Numbered from the stretch's first letter, positions 44,602 to 54,957 are shown. The stretch: 64,000 nt of DNA from Antedon mediterranea (GCF_964355755.1 NC_092676.1:7484288-7548287), one strand, 5' to 3'. Numbers and translations are program-made. Notes: a model not told the origin generated them from the sequence alone.

Positions 44602-45322
44602 ATTTTGGTCATTTATTGCACACAAAAAGAAAGATCGTACTGGATTACCACCATTATCATCCCAATCTGGACTTGTATATACAAGTACCGAAAAAGCTGA
44701 AGTTTTTAACTCACAATATACCAGCGTCTTCACCCAAGAAGAAAGCACATCAATACCTTCTATAGGCAATCAATTTCCTGAAATGGAGGACTTTGAAATA
44801 GACATTGCAGGTGTATCAAAACTCTTAGAAAACCTTAACCCCCATAAAGCGCCTGGACCCGATCAAATCCCGATACGTATTTTGAAAGAATGTTCAAATG
44901 AGATCGCCCCAATACTAACGCATATTGTTAGTCAATCACTACAAACAGGAAGTCTTCCAGATGACTGGATATCAGCTAATGTCTGTCCTATTTATAAGAA
45001 GGGAGATAAATCATCACCTGCAAACTATAGACCCGTTTCATTAACATCGGTATGCTGTAAGCTACTGAAACATATCCTATTTCACAACATCATGGCTCAT
45101 ATTGAAAAGTTCAACATCATCAAGCCATACCAGCATGGCTTTCTGAAGAAACATTCATGTGAAACTCAACTCTTAAACACAATTGAAGAAATCAGCCCCC
45201 ATCTTGACCAAGGAAGTAAACGCCAAATTGATGTACAAATACTTGACTTCAGTAAAGCGTTTGACACGGTTGCGCACTACTCCACAAACTCAGCAAATAT
45301 GGAATATCAGGAAAAACTCTAA
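44582..45322 (+). CDS. LINE polyprotein part 3: RT fingers
   Basis: From ALNKFWSFIAHKKKDRTGLP through LENLNPHKAPGPDQIPIRIL, ANVCPIYKKGDKSSPANYRP, VSLTSVCCKLL, HGFLKKHSCETQL and VQILDFSKAFDTVAH (first catalytic Asp). A 1-nt shift near 45279 ends the correct frame; the open frame continues to 45322 out of register. Confidence 0.88.
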   Translation, partial: LHTALNKFWSFIAHKKKDRTGLPPLSSQSGLVYTSTEKAEVFNSQYTSVFTQEESTSIPSIGNQFPEMEDFEIDIAGVSKLLENLNPHKAPGPDQIPIRILKECSNEIAPILTHIVSQSLQTGSLPDDWISANVCPIYKKGDKSSPANYRPVSLTSVCCKLLKHILFHNIMAHIEKFNIIKPYQHGFLKKHSCETQLLNTIEEISPHLDQGSKRQIDVQILDFSKAFDTVAHYSTNSANMEYQEKL

Positions 45323-46323
45323 ACTGGATCCAGTATTGGCTTACAAATAGAAACCAATGTGTCATAGTTGATGGAGAGATATCAAAAACAGCAAAGGTAA
45401 CATCAGGAGTGCCTCAAGGCACGGTACTTGGTCCGTTAATGTTTCTATTATACATGATCAATGACATCGGAGACGATATTAGCACCGGTACAACCATAAC
45501 ATTATTTGCTGATGACTGTTTACTCTTTCGACCTGTAAATAAAATAGCAGACCAAGAACAACTACAACATGACCTTGATCAAGTAGTCCAATGGTCTAAA
45601 AAATGGCAGATGTCTTTTAATCCATCAAAATGCTATACAATGAACATGACGAGGAGTAAAAATCCACTTACACTTGAATACAAGATGAAAGGAGAGATTC
45701 TAACCACTGTCAAGAGCAGCAAATACCTTGGAGTCTTAATAACAAATGATCTATCATGGGAACCACACATAAACCAAGTTATAAACGATTCCAATAAGAT
45801 TCTAGGCTTCCTAAGGAGAAACTTCTCTCGATGCGACTCTCGTATTAAGGCAACTGCCTATCAATCACTAGTTCGTTCAAAACTTGAATATGCAGCTACA
45901 GTATGGGATCCCCATCAATCACAACTTATAAACAAGCTTGAAATGGTACAATGAAGAGCTGCAAGATTTGCAACATCCGATTACAGCAGAAGAACATCAA
46001 GTGTCACATCCATGCTACACGCACTACACTGGCCAACTCTTCAACAACGTAGGAAAAAGAAAAGATTAATGTTACTAAAACGAGCTATTAATGAGGAGAT
46101 AGCCATTGACATCCCATCATATGTTAAGAAACCATCACGTCAACAACGAAATACGAACTTGCATAAATATACGCCGATATTCTGTCGTACACAATGCTAC
46201 AAATACAGTTTTCTGCCCAGAACATTAAATGACTGGAACAGCCTCCCGACCGAAACCGCGCTGTCTCAAAAAGCCGCATTTGAGCAAGCCCTTGATAAAT
46301 TCATAAAAAGTTTAGGCCTATAG
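45280..46323 (+). CDS. LINE polyprotein part 4: RT palm, thumb and C-terminus, one in-frame TGA
   Basis: Continues with LSKYGISGKTLNWIQYWL, SGVPQGTVLGPLMFLLYMI, TLFADDCLLFR (FADD catalytic pair), SSKYLGVLITNDLSWEPHI, LEYAATVWDPHQ and LEMVQ, then TGA at 45952-45954 where an Arg (CGA) is expected (vqRRAaRF), then the same frame to TAG at 46321 (LHALHWPTLQQRRKKKRLML, FLPRTLNDWNSLP). The TGA looks like a CpG transition. Confidence 0.88.
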
Positions 46324-46340
46324 ATACAGTAAATAAATAA

Positions 46341-46942
46341 AACTGAGCACACGTGGCGTACCGTAAGCTGCAAACACACTGGATTATAGTGCTGAAATCA
46401 GCGATGTCCAGTTATCATTCTGGAGATTCTGAAGGCTCCCGATCCATTGCTCTAACCTCCGGCCGACCGGGCAACCAATGTTGATGATATATCTAGTGTA
46501 GGTAATTTTCCATAACCTGTGTAGTTGATAATTATTTAGTAATATTTCCTCTTACAAATAACTGAATTTTATACGTCGCCTTCCTTGCAGGCTATTTGTA
46601 AGAAGTATTGTCACGTCGGCCACATACAATATCTATGGAACGCCAAAACCGCCACACAATGTCCCACTTATTATTCATACAGTAACACACACACACTGAA
46701 TCTATTATTTTTGCTTTTAAAATTGTACATTGTTATCGGTAATTCTCACATCTTAAGTTGTATACTGGGCTAAGGTGTAGACACAATGGTCAAGACAGCG
46801 CCTTGAACCTGTACCAATTGCATACCTTTGGTTTACGCCACCCCTAACTTAAAAAATTAATTTCCATCCATAATTACACAACATGTGATATTCAGTTGAT
46901 GCATCCTTGTTTCTTATAACTAAGGCTTGTTTTAATCTCCAG
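46341..46942. other. Possible LINE 3' flank and intron before CDC6-like exon
   Basis: No ORF with support. It ends with a branch/pyrimidine region and acceptor TTTTAATCTCCAG at 46930-46942. Confidence 0.4.
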
Positions 46943-47106
46943 GAACTGATGCAGAATTGTAAAGTGGTATTCTTGAACTGTATGACTTTAAAATACAGCA
47001 ACGCAATCTTTAGCAAGTTGGCGTCTGATCTTGGAATTGAGATTTCAAACAAACAAGATGCAACAAAACAACTTGAAAAAGAGTTCACACAAAAAGGACA
47101 GATGAC
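46943..47106 (+). pseudogene. CDC6: CDC6-like AAA+ exon, fragment
   Basis: After a good acceptor (TTAATCTCCAG) the frame reads ELMQNCKVVFLNCMTLKYSN, AIFSKLASDLGI and DATKQLEKEFTQKGQM. This matches, in order and spacing, the region of CDC6 between Walker A and Walker B (a LNCMSL-type strand, a helix, a LEK-type helix, KG-M before the Walker B strand). CDC6 loads MCM helicases at replication origins. No donor follows: after about 47106 the sequence becomes gag-like and the frame stops at 47112. Neighbouring CDC6 exons (Walker A, Walker B) were not found in the window. It is either an exon interrupted by a retroelement fragment or a pseudogene piece; ORC1 is a less good match. Confidence 0.6.
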
Positions 47107-47335
47107 GTCGTAATGGTCAACCGAAGTTCAGTACGCGCCAGCAACAAAGTAAGACATCGCAAAAGTATCACGCGAAGCGACAACAATATGGAAGTAAAAC
47201 AAAATGTTTCAACTGTGGAAAGTCATTCCCACATGAGAACGGTAAGCAATCTTGTCCAGCCTATAGCAAGGAATGCCACGGATGTGGGAAAATCAGACAT
47301 TTTGTTAAATTTGGTAAAAAGGAAAATATGTACAT
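47107..47335 (+). pseudogene. gag: Retroelement gag zinc-knuckle fragment
   Basis: A plus frame reads Gln/Lys/Arg-rich (TRQQQSKTSQKYHAKRQQYG) then CFNCGKSFPHENGKQSCPAY and CHGCGKIRHFVKFG, two zinc-knuckle-like units with the last Cys replaced by Gly. No pol follows. A truncated Ty3/gypsy-type gag fragment. Confidence 0.65.
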
Positions 47336-48189
47336 TTAAGTTTGTTGAAATACCCCCAAACGTATGTCCATTCCGACACGTTGGCTTATATCCAGAGCAA
47401 ATAAGTAAGCAAGTCTACTGTTTTTCATCTATACAACACATTGACCATACGTTAAAACTCAAATACTATATTTTACTAAGAATTTGGCTGAATGCCAGGG
47501 AATCAAAATCTGACCGTCCAAAAAAATGTCCACTCCGACACCTCATAAACTACTATTAATTTTTATGTTAATAATACTAAAACTTGAATATTCATAGCAC
47601 AAGTTATAAGCTGACATACTACAATAATAAACTGTACATATCATTTTCCTAAACCCAAGTATTAATTCACTATCACATACAGTTTAGAATAGGTGAAATT
47701 ACGGGACCCGCTATTTATTGCACTAGTTTAATAGTGTAGACAGAGCTTATAGTCCAGTCAATCTAATGATATACCCACCACAAATTGCAATAGTAACAAA
47801 ACTAGTATTTCTGAATTCTATATAATGTGTAGAACGACATACTAAAAGTCACCGAAAATCCAAGCATTGGGTCAAGGGGTCAGAGGTCAATAAATGTCAT
47901 TTTAAGTCAAAATTAATGTGCCCCATTAATTACATATAGTTAACCATTTAAAATACATTATATACAAGTGGGATTTATGTCATCCGAAAGCTTATTAAAT
48001 TTCCTATTCAGTGATATCAAACTTATAGTCATAACATTTTATTTAGAATGTCATTTTTGCGGAAAAACACAACATAATGTGTCAATTTTGGCTAAAAATG
48101 TTGTTTTCGCTGTAAACAACAATGGTATACACACAGGGATACCCTGGGGTGAACATTTCAGTCCAACGCGATACACATGACCAGTTCAA

Positions 48190-49860
48190 GATGCAGATGA
48201 GTGACATCTCTGTTCCTGTTGCTTCTGGATGATCTACATTCCATTTTTTCCAGATGACATTTGTGTTGCCATGGTTACAGTATTTATATTGGGATGTATA
48301 AGTATTTACAGTAGAAATACAAAGATGTTCAACAGCAGTTTGACAATGACCTCCATGTTGTATGACGTTCGGACCATCTGGGCTGGATTGTCAACAGACC
48401 TGGTGATTGAGAAAGTTTCTATGAGAAGCCTAAAAGAAAACCAGAGGTTTGACAAGAGAATATAGGAATGCGTACATCCAGACCAAATCTGTGCTGAAAT
48501 GTATGTAATGCCTTGTAATAGTATCAGGGCGTTACTCCAGCAGTGGCCAACATAAGACCTTATGGCCACACGTCAGGAACACAATGGCAATTGAAAAATC
48601 CATTTGGTTACGACTCAGAGACTTCATACCATTGACACGGGAGTTACTGCAGGTGACTCGGAATATTAGCAATGTGGTATTAAGCATTGAATATTTTGGC
48701 CAGAAAGTCTTGCAATGTATTCAAGATCCTGGCAATAAAGTCATATGTGTGCATCAATCCTACAGTTCCAGAGGAGACTCGAGGTGACTTTGTTATCCAC
48801 CACCACTTTTTGAAACTACCAACTTACAATACTTTCAGCTAATAAACCAACATGATGCCACGTGGAAACAACTTCTTCTGAACAGTCTAATACATCCAAC
48901 TCACTGAATGATGTCCAGTAGGCCTACATTTTAGATGGTAGTGCTCTACTGCACAGCATTCCATGGAATAGTGTAGAGATCTGTAAAAAATATTGCTCTG
49001 CATAGTCTTTGATAATTATAAAAGCGGCTCATCCACCAAAGACGGCGCACATGGTAAGGCGGGTCAGGTGGTAGTGTCTCTGTACATTTTACCAGTGACA
49101 TGTTCCACAAAATAGGATCACTTTCTGTAACAAACAACAATTTATAAATCTTCGTAACTAGTATTTGAACAACATGGCAATGAGTACAAAAAAACCATTG
49201 AATCAGCAAACAGGAAAACATCTGTCATTATCCGATGACACGGATCTACTAGTGCTCCTCTGCAGTCAAGCATTTAAAACATCTTGTGATATTCTTTAGA
49301 ATGGAGCTGAGATGCTGGACTATCAAACTGGTTCAAACAGTACATTTGAGAGACATCTGTGATAACCTTCTGTTTGCTCATGCGATACTGATGACACAAC
49401 ATCCAGAGTTTTCGGAATTGGAAAACAAGTGGCTCTAAAAAAAAGCTGGTCATTGCACTTATTTCTGACATTATGCTGTAGTCTTCAGATGCAAACAAGC
49501 TACAAAGGATGACATTGTGGTTGCTAGAAAAAATGGTTTAGTGCGTCTGTACAATGAACTGCCTGGACAACGTGGAATGCCTTTGACTCCATCCTATCTA
49601 CAAGTACAACCTCGCATATCGCCAACTTCATAATCGTACCACAACCAAGGTACTTAACATCATGTTCAAGTTCAAGTTATCTTTTAGCAATGGAGTGGGG
49701 TTGATATGTGTACCGGGGATTGGGGATGGAAGATCAGATGATGGAAACATTGTTCCTCTACACACAGACTTAAAGCCAGAACCTGAGTATCTCCTTGAAG
49801 CATTCAGGGTAACTAGAACTACATGTGGTGAATGCAATGGCATTGCACTGTACTAACACC
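48190..49860 (+). pseudogene. Decayed element gene of the uncharacterised 'DDTDLLVLL' family
   Basis: Pieces in several frames: YDVRTIWAGLSTDLVIEKVS then MRSLKENQRF (about 48358-48450), SLSDDTDLLVLLCSQAF (about 49225-49275, frames shift around it), and DGNIVPLHTDLKPEPEYLLE (about 49738-49800) followed by a Cys-containing start CGECN. This set, in this order, is what I recall from large uncharacterised proteins common in cnidarians, molluscs and echinoderms, where the final part leads into a Cys-rich tail. Many stops and shifts, so non-functional. A nuclease role for the DDTD region is only a guess. Confidence 0.6.
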
Positions 49861-49899
49861 CGAACAAGAAAGTGATACTGATGACATATAAGTTGTGAG

Positions 49900-50790
49900 T
49901 CCTTTTCTATTTGAAGGATTAAACAATATCATCCCACACGGAGCAATTCAAATAAAAAGGTCTGGATTAAAATGATCTTACAAAATATACAAAAATATCA
50001 CAATATACAGTACAATATAACAAGAGTCAAAGTTCAAGAATTTAAGAGTCGGATGGCAACTGGCAAAAACGAATTTCTTTTCCAGTTTGTTCTACATGCC
50101 GGGCATTGAATGCGACGCCCATGAGGCATGAGCTCGAAATCACTGAACAAGGCATGGTTAACATTTTTTAGAATAGCTCTACTTTTTTCTAGAGTTTGCA
50201 TGTCACAGAAGGAAGATAAGCTACGAAGTTGACAACCTATTAATTTAGAACTTAAGTTAACAATTCTTTGTAGTGAGTTTCTCTCTTTGACCCTAAGACT
50301 AAAAAACCAGCATATAAAGGAAAAAAGTTAAAACGTTCTCAATAAAAACCATGAGAATTACTTTATCGACATTAAAATGGTTCAGCTTCCTTAACAGATA
50401 AAGTCTCTGGTGTCCTTTCTTTACTATTGCCTCTGTATTTAATTCCCAGCTGAGATTGTCCTCAAATATAGTACCTAGGTATTTAAAGGAATGGACAATA
50501 TCGCTGGTTCGTCATTTGTGGGGATACCAGAGGGCTGCGTCCTTTCTCCTTCCTAAAATCTACAATAATCCAAGTAGGAGTTTCCACAAAATTGGATAAA
50601 ACCATCTAATGCGGAACCATGACCGTCCTGTGAATTTTGAAGGAGAGACAGCAAGACAGTGTCATCAACAAATTTGAAAAGATGACTATTGTCCTGTTTG
50701 CTCCGACAGTCATCCGTGTATATAATATACAGGAGAGGAGAGAAGACGCAACTCTGAGAAGATCAAATACTTCTCATTACGTACATTCGT
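49900..50790 (-). pseudogene. LINE reverse-transcriptase fragment, minus strand, inside the TIR element
   Basis: Minus-strand pieces from 50760 downward: CVFSPLLYIIYTDDC, LFKFVDDTVLLSLLQ (FVDD catalytic pair), DGFIQFCGNSYLD, IIVDFRKE, SFKYLGTIFEDNLSWELNTE, KGHQRLYLLRKLNHFNVDKV and a decayed C-terminal third to about 49930. Order fits the second half of a CR1/L2-type RT. Several stops and shifts. It inserted into the TIR element after or with its decay. Confidence 0.78.
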
Positions 50791-50904
50791 TGATACTAAA
50801 ATTATCAAAAGTCTATCTATAGTAAATCATGAGTTGATTCCAAATTATCAAGACTCATTAATTAATCAACAATAGTACATACCGCTAATGAATTTCAATT
50901 TTCT

Positions 50905-51595
50905 TCTAGCTAGCATAATTTTTCCTATTTCATGACGATACAATAGGTAAAAAAAAAACATTATTTGCACCAAATACTTCCAAAATATAAATATAATATA
51001 TATAAACATAATTTAGTTTTACGCTATTTTAAGAAAATTTGAGTTTTTGTAAAAGGTCAATGACCTTTGACCTCTAGTTACGTATAACTGTTGTATTAAT
51101 TGTTTTTTTAATGTATATTATTTTAGGATATATATACTCTACACATTGGTACTAAAGCTATTTAGATATGATTATAAAACAATGGATTCAGGCATAAACG
51201 CTACCCCCTACCCCAAAATTGTTTACATTACATTGTATAATAGAATAGTACATCATTACTTTTAAAATTCTTCTAGTTAACATCATGTTTCCTATTTTAT
51301 ATATCGATAGGTACAGATAAAACACAATTTTGATTAAATGCATATACAATTATGGCACAATATTACAGTTAATCATTTTTTTAAGGAAAAAAATGAGTTT
51401 TTGTAAAAGGTCAATAACCTTTTGACCTCTAGTTATATAAATAAAGTTGTATTTTGTTTTTTTAAATTGCATATTAGAAAAAAATATATATTCTACACAT
51501 TGATATCAAGATTATTGAGATTGGATTATAAAACCACAAGTTATGGGCATAAATGTTACTCCCTACCCCTAAATATTTATGGAATAAAATCAGTA
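50905..51595 (+). repeat. Two-copy tandem repeat, ~345-bp unit
   Basis: Units from about 50905 and 51260 share TTTCCTATTT, GATAGGTA-like words, GAGTTTTTGTAAAAGGTCAA, TTTGACCTCTAGTTA, TCTACACATTG, GATTATAAAAC and CCCTACCCC. It lies just inside the right terminus of the TIR element. Confidence 0.8.
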
Positions 51596-51959
51596 TATAG
51601 TTGTTGAGATTACGTAAAAAATAATGTGTTCCAATGCTTCAATTTTCGGTGACTTTTAACATGTCATTATAAACTACATTTGGAATGAAAAAATTAATGT
51701 TTCGTTACTATTGCAATTTGTGGTGGGTTTACCTCTAAATATCACTAGATTGACTGGACTATTAAGAAACCGTTTTTGTGTGCCACACCACAGCATGATT
51801 GAAAACGTAGACTTCGCCACAAGTCTAGTTGTTTTTATATAGCGTCACCAGCAGGCATTATGACACACTACGTATGCTAAAATGGCTCATTTTACAAAAA
51901 ATTAACCGCTGTCTCTAATCTATAGACTATTTCAGTATTATTAAATTTAGACCTATTAT

Positions 51960-52154
51960 CAGTGGTGTAACGCAGAGGCATGAGAATTCTAATTTAAACA
52001 CCCTAAGTAGCCCTCCAACACTGGAGGCCATGGGTGCGTTTTTAGCCCTTTTTTTTTAAATGCCTGTTTTCCCTCTGGGCACTGCTCAGGGACCCCTATA
52101 AATCCCGGGGCATGTGGGCTTAGCCAGTAAGCGCTCAAACCTGTTACACCACTG
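51960..52154. mobile_element. hAT-type MITE, 195 bp, perfect 8-bp target duplication
   Basis: Left terminus CAGTGGTGTAAC, right terminus GTTACACCACTG, inverted. CCTATTAT stands directly outside both ends (51952-51959 and 52155-52162). The CAGTG... start and 8-bp duplication are typical of hAT. No coding capacity. Confidence 0.9.
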
Positions 52155-52196
52155 CCTATTATCCAAATACAATATATATATTTATATATATTTCTT

Positions 52197-52509
52197 TTAT
52201 TCTGTAACACATATTTTCATACAATCATTGGCTAATGATTTCTGCTTTATATCCATGAGTGCACTATACAGTCCTCCCTTTGTACATGTGTCCGTGTACT
52301 CATTTTTCCATTTCAGCATCGTCTGTATTGCATGGTCTTCTTTTGAAGAGTACTCTTTCTCAATGTTTTTTATGTCGTTCTCAATTTGGTCGTCACCGCG
52401 TACCAAACGGGCAATCTTCTTCCAGTGCGTCTGGGTTAAAGGAGCGATACGATAAATCTGTCGATGAGTTAACTCTTCTCGACTTTGTCGCAAAATTTGC
52501 TCGTTAAAC
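52197..52509 (-). CDS. Death-domain terminal exon of a host gene
   Basis: The Death-domain pattern is clear: LTQTHWKKIARLVRGDDQIE (helices 1-2), NDIKNIEKEYSSKEDHAIQT (helices 3-4), MLKWKNEYTDTC (helix 4-5), GGLYSALMDIKQKSLANDCM (helices 5-6), then ICVTE and a stop at 52197-52199. Such domains assemble adaptor complexes in apoptosis and innate immune signalling. A minus-strand acceptor ATGCCAG ends at 52510, giving an exon that joins in phase 1 to the exon ending at 52613. It is the last exon of the gene. Parent could be a receptor cytoplasmic tail or adaptor; not resolved. Confidence 0.75.
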
Positions 52510-52612
52510 AATGCTGGCATAGGAGTAGTTGACTATGACACACAAAAATATATATATAAATAAACAACATCAGAAAACACAATAAAACAAGGGTACTCCA
52601 AATAGAACATAC

Positions 52613-52883
52613 CACCAAATGATTTGGATACATTCCCCAATCCATTCCCTAAAATACTTACTGTTGATGAAGAAGATGGTACATTTGCATAAAATGCTGA
52701 CGTGTTTGGAGCGTTTCCTACAGACACCATGCTAGACATTCGGGCACTTGGTTGGCTACCAACAACCGTCGTATTTCCGGAAATCTGTGACGGGGTCGGT
52801 AACGGCGGTGAAGACCGAGAAAAAGATGGAATGGAGCCATAAAATTGTGCTGAGCGTGGCGGTGTTCTTGGGGGAGTGTCACC
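52613..52883 (-). CDS. Death-domain gene, Ser/Pro-rich exon, 3' part (split by retrotransposon)
   Basis: In minus orientation, directly after the retrotransposon LTR, the frame reads TPPRTPPRSAQFYGSIPSFS then a Ser/Pro/Gly-rich segment (PSSSSTVSILGNGLGNVSKS) to a GTATGT donor at 52612. It has no upstream acceptor of its own. Together with 63845-63975 it forms one exon once the element and one GGTGA copy are disregarded: the host frame continues without a stop across the join. Low-complexity linker before the Death domain. Confidence 0.7.
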
Positions 52884-53004
52884 ATGTTGTGTTTCTCTAT
52901 ATTGACTCACGTGTACTGAAGACAAACACGTCTTCACTTGGTAACAGTACTTTATTGAGTGACTCGTTCATTAACATAGGTCATACAATAGAGGGCTCAC
53001 TACA
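52884..53004 (-). repeat. 3' LTR of Ty3/gypsy element
   Basis: 121 bp, minus orientation begins TGTAGTGAGCCC. Near-identical to 63718-63844 except a rearranged patch (CTGAAGACAAACACG against CAGACATACAAGACAGACAC) with a 6-bp length difference and one or two substitutions. Contains AATAAAG in minus orientation (a polyadenylation-type hexamer). Confidence 0.9.
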
Positions 53005-53277
53005 TCTCCCGTTCTTTAGCTAAGTCTATTGCTGTGGAGAAATTATTGCTTATCATTCAGATAATTTCTAGTATTAATAGTCGCGTTCTTTTATACCTCA
53101 ATACAATAACTTTAACTTTTTTTTTTTTTTTTTTTATTTATTTCTTTTTTTTTTGAACAACTAATTTACAAATAGTGCATATTATGATTATCAGTAATTG
53201 TGTCCAAGTTGGTCTAAACTGATATTATGGGTTATGGTTTCAACTTTTATGAATACATTGATGTATTAGAAATTACT

Positions 53278-53560
53278 TAAGGTACATAGTCCTTCAGATA
53301 TGTTTGTGATTTTATCTCGCGTCCCGATCTCGTACGCTTCGGTGTCACAGTTTCAGTTGTGTTTCGCTGAATCGGCGTGCTTTTGTTTTCGCGTTGCGCT
53401 TGCTGACTAGTTTCCTTTCGCTCATCGCTTACTCGTTTGGATGTTGATTTACTCGTCCTTTTCTCTACGTTCTCGTTTCGCGGTTCGCTTTCGGTTGAAG
53501 TTTGTCCTTTATTTGTGATGTGATTGGGTGGTTCCTCTTGTGTTTTTGTTTTTGTTTTTT
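53278..53560 (-). CDS. pol: Gypsy pol C-terminal tail
   Basis: Minus frame of charged Thr/Ser/Lys/Arg-rich sequence: TQEEPPNHITNKGQTSTESE, then RNENVEKRTSKSTSKRVSDE and, at the end, KRTRSGREIKSQTYLKDYVP with TAA at 53278-53280. The (S)GRxxxxPxYLKDYV-type ending is usual for gypsy pol. It is separated from the integrase part by a LINE tail. Confidence 0.72.
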
Positions 53561-53574
53561 TTCATTTCATTTCA

Positions 53575-53715
53575 TTTATTTCAATATCATCATCGCAGCC
53601 TTAGCTGAATTACAAAGATATTTACATTTTCTCAATATTAAAATTTGTATAAAAGTATAAAACCAATGATAATTATATATAAAAAAAAGGAGGCCATTTA
53701 CACAAGAAATACAAT
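53575..53715 (-). mobile_element. LINE/SINE 3' tail with (TGAAA)n inside gypsy pol
   Basis: Minus orientation ends GCTGCGATGATGATATTGAA, then AATAAATGAAATGAAATGAA and an A/AC-rich run. It interrupts the charged pol frame. The tail style is that of CR1/L2-type LINE 3' ends. Exact 5' limit and target duplication unresolved. Confidence 0.55.
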
Positions 53716-54247
53716 ATACGGTTTCTCCTGTACATTCCTTGTTGCGTTTCTACGTGGTAGGATCTTTCATCTAATCGATTCGCTACCAACGCCTTTTCCC
53801 AATGCTTGTTTCCTCTGACCAACGGTTTCATTCTAACAATGTCTCCTTCTTCTAGTGGTTTCATATCTTTTGCTTTGCGATCATAGACTTCCTTCATTTT
53901 AGCTTGTTTGCGGTGCATGTTGTTTGATTCGTCGTGCACTCGCGGTTTTAGAAGTGTTGCCGTGGTTGGTAGGAGAGTGCGTGTTGTTCGCTTCCGGCTT
54001 TGAGTGATTTTGTGATTATGCGCTTCGCTGTTTTGACGGCGGACTCTGCTTTTCCGTTAGCCTGAATGTTTCCTCGGCTACTTGTAAGGTGGTCGAAGTC
54101 CCATTCTTTGGCGAATCGCTTGAATTGCTCAGATGTATACTGTGGTCCGTTATCGCTTACCACCTGTGATGGTGTTCCATAGCGCGCGAAATGTGCTTTT
54201 AATTTCTTAATCACTGTCACACTTGCTGTATTTGGTAGATAATCCAC
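53700..54247 (-). CDS. pol: Gypsy integrase core fragment and C-terminal domain
   Basis: Frame 53948-54247: VDYLPNTASVTVIKKLKAHF, ARYGTPSQVVSDNGPQYTSE (second catalytic Asp) and GNIQANGKAESAVKTAKRI (Glu). Frame 53673-53939: DESNNMHRKQAKMKEVYDRK, PLEEGDIVRMKPLVRGNKHW, SYHVETQQGMYRRNR. The zinc-binding part and first Asp are missing, so an internal deletion joins the RNase H/linker side to here near 54250. Frameshift near 53945. Confidence 0.85.
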
Positions 54248-54260
54248 TTCCCAAAAATTG

Positions 54261-54957
54261 CTATAGTAGTTTTCTTAGTTTGTCTGGTATGACGATTCGT
54301 TGTCCCCTGAAAATCAAACCATCTTGTATGATTAGTTCATCGGCATGACTGAAGTATGGCAATATTTGCTCAGGGACTTCCTGTCTTTGTGTTGGCCATC
54401 CTTTGAGTATGGTTTCTTTTAACAGTTGTAATGTTTCGTCCTGGTCGTGTCTCCTGCTTAATTTCCGCAAGACGTTCTTTACTCGCTGGTAAGTATTGGA
54501 TTACATTGACCTCTTTCATGATGGCTTTTTCCATCGGGTCGACAGCTCTTGACAACGTATCCGCGATGTACATGGTGTTGCCCGGGGCGTGCGAAATGTC
54601 ATAGTCGTACTGTTGCACCCGCAATAGCATTCCTTGTAGGCGCTTCGGTGCCTTCACCAAAGGTTTCTTTATGATCGCTTCTAACGGCTTGTGATCGCTG
54701 ATTACCTTGGTGTTTCGTCCAAAAGTGTATTGGTTGAAATGTTCTAACGAGTATGCAACTTCTAGCATTTCTTTCTCAATCGCTGCGTAGCGTTTCTCAG
54801 TTTCTGTAAGCGCTCTGCTTGAGTAGGCTATAGGTTTCCCATGCTGTAAAAGAGCTGATCCAATGCCAATACCGCTTGCGTCGGTGATTTAGTTATTAGG
54901 GCTTTCACTTTGTCGACCGCGTTTTGTTGTGGTGGTCCCCATTGCCACTCTACGTCC
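54261..54957 (-). CDS. pol: Gypsy RNase H and connection, frameshifted
   Basis: Minus pieces: QWGPPQQNAVDKVKAL (about 54940-54895), GIGSALLQHGKPIAYSSRAL (about 54865-54805), EKEMLEVAYSLEHFNQYTFG, KVISDHKPLEAIIKKPL and HAPGNTMYIADTLSRA. Frame 54261-54470 adds the linker ILPYFSHADELIIQDGLIF and ends at PDKLRKLL. A TIR element separates it from the RT at 60187. Confidence 0.85.

Larger units (their letters stand above)
42331..46340 (+). mobile_element. CR1-like LINE, nearly full-length, with 2A-like leader and PHD finger
   Basis: Order: presumed 5' UTR (about 42331-42980), one long coding region starting at ATG 42981 with a 2A-like leader, PHD finger, apurinic endonuclease, reverse transcriptase, and stop at 46321-46323. 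Only frameshifts near 43936, 44580 and 45279 and one in-frame TGA at 45952 interrupt it, so this copy is fairly young. The exact 5' and 3' ends were not fixed. It may lie in an intron of the CDC6-like gene whose exon is 600 bp downstream. Confidence 0.85.
47750..51761. mobile_element. 4.0-kb TIR DNA element carrying a decayed gene, TTA target duplication
   Basis: Termini TAGTCCAGTCAATCTA (left) and TAGATTGACTGGACTA (right) are inverted copies. Inverse similarity extends ~130 bp inwards: ACCACAAATTGCAATAGTAA (left) against TTACTATTGCAATTTGTGGT (right), and GTCACCGAAAAT against ATTTTCGGTGAC. TTA flanks both ends (47747-47749 and 51762-51764). Inside: a decayed plus-strand gene (48190-49860), a minus-strand LINE fragment and a two-unit tandem repeat. 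The 3-bp TTA duplication recalls Harbinger, but superfamily is open. Confidence 0.82.

Noticed and set aside
51000-51120. Nuclear receptor response elements
   Set aside because: The words lie in a transposon-internal tandem repeat; no regulated gene nearby in fitting position.
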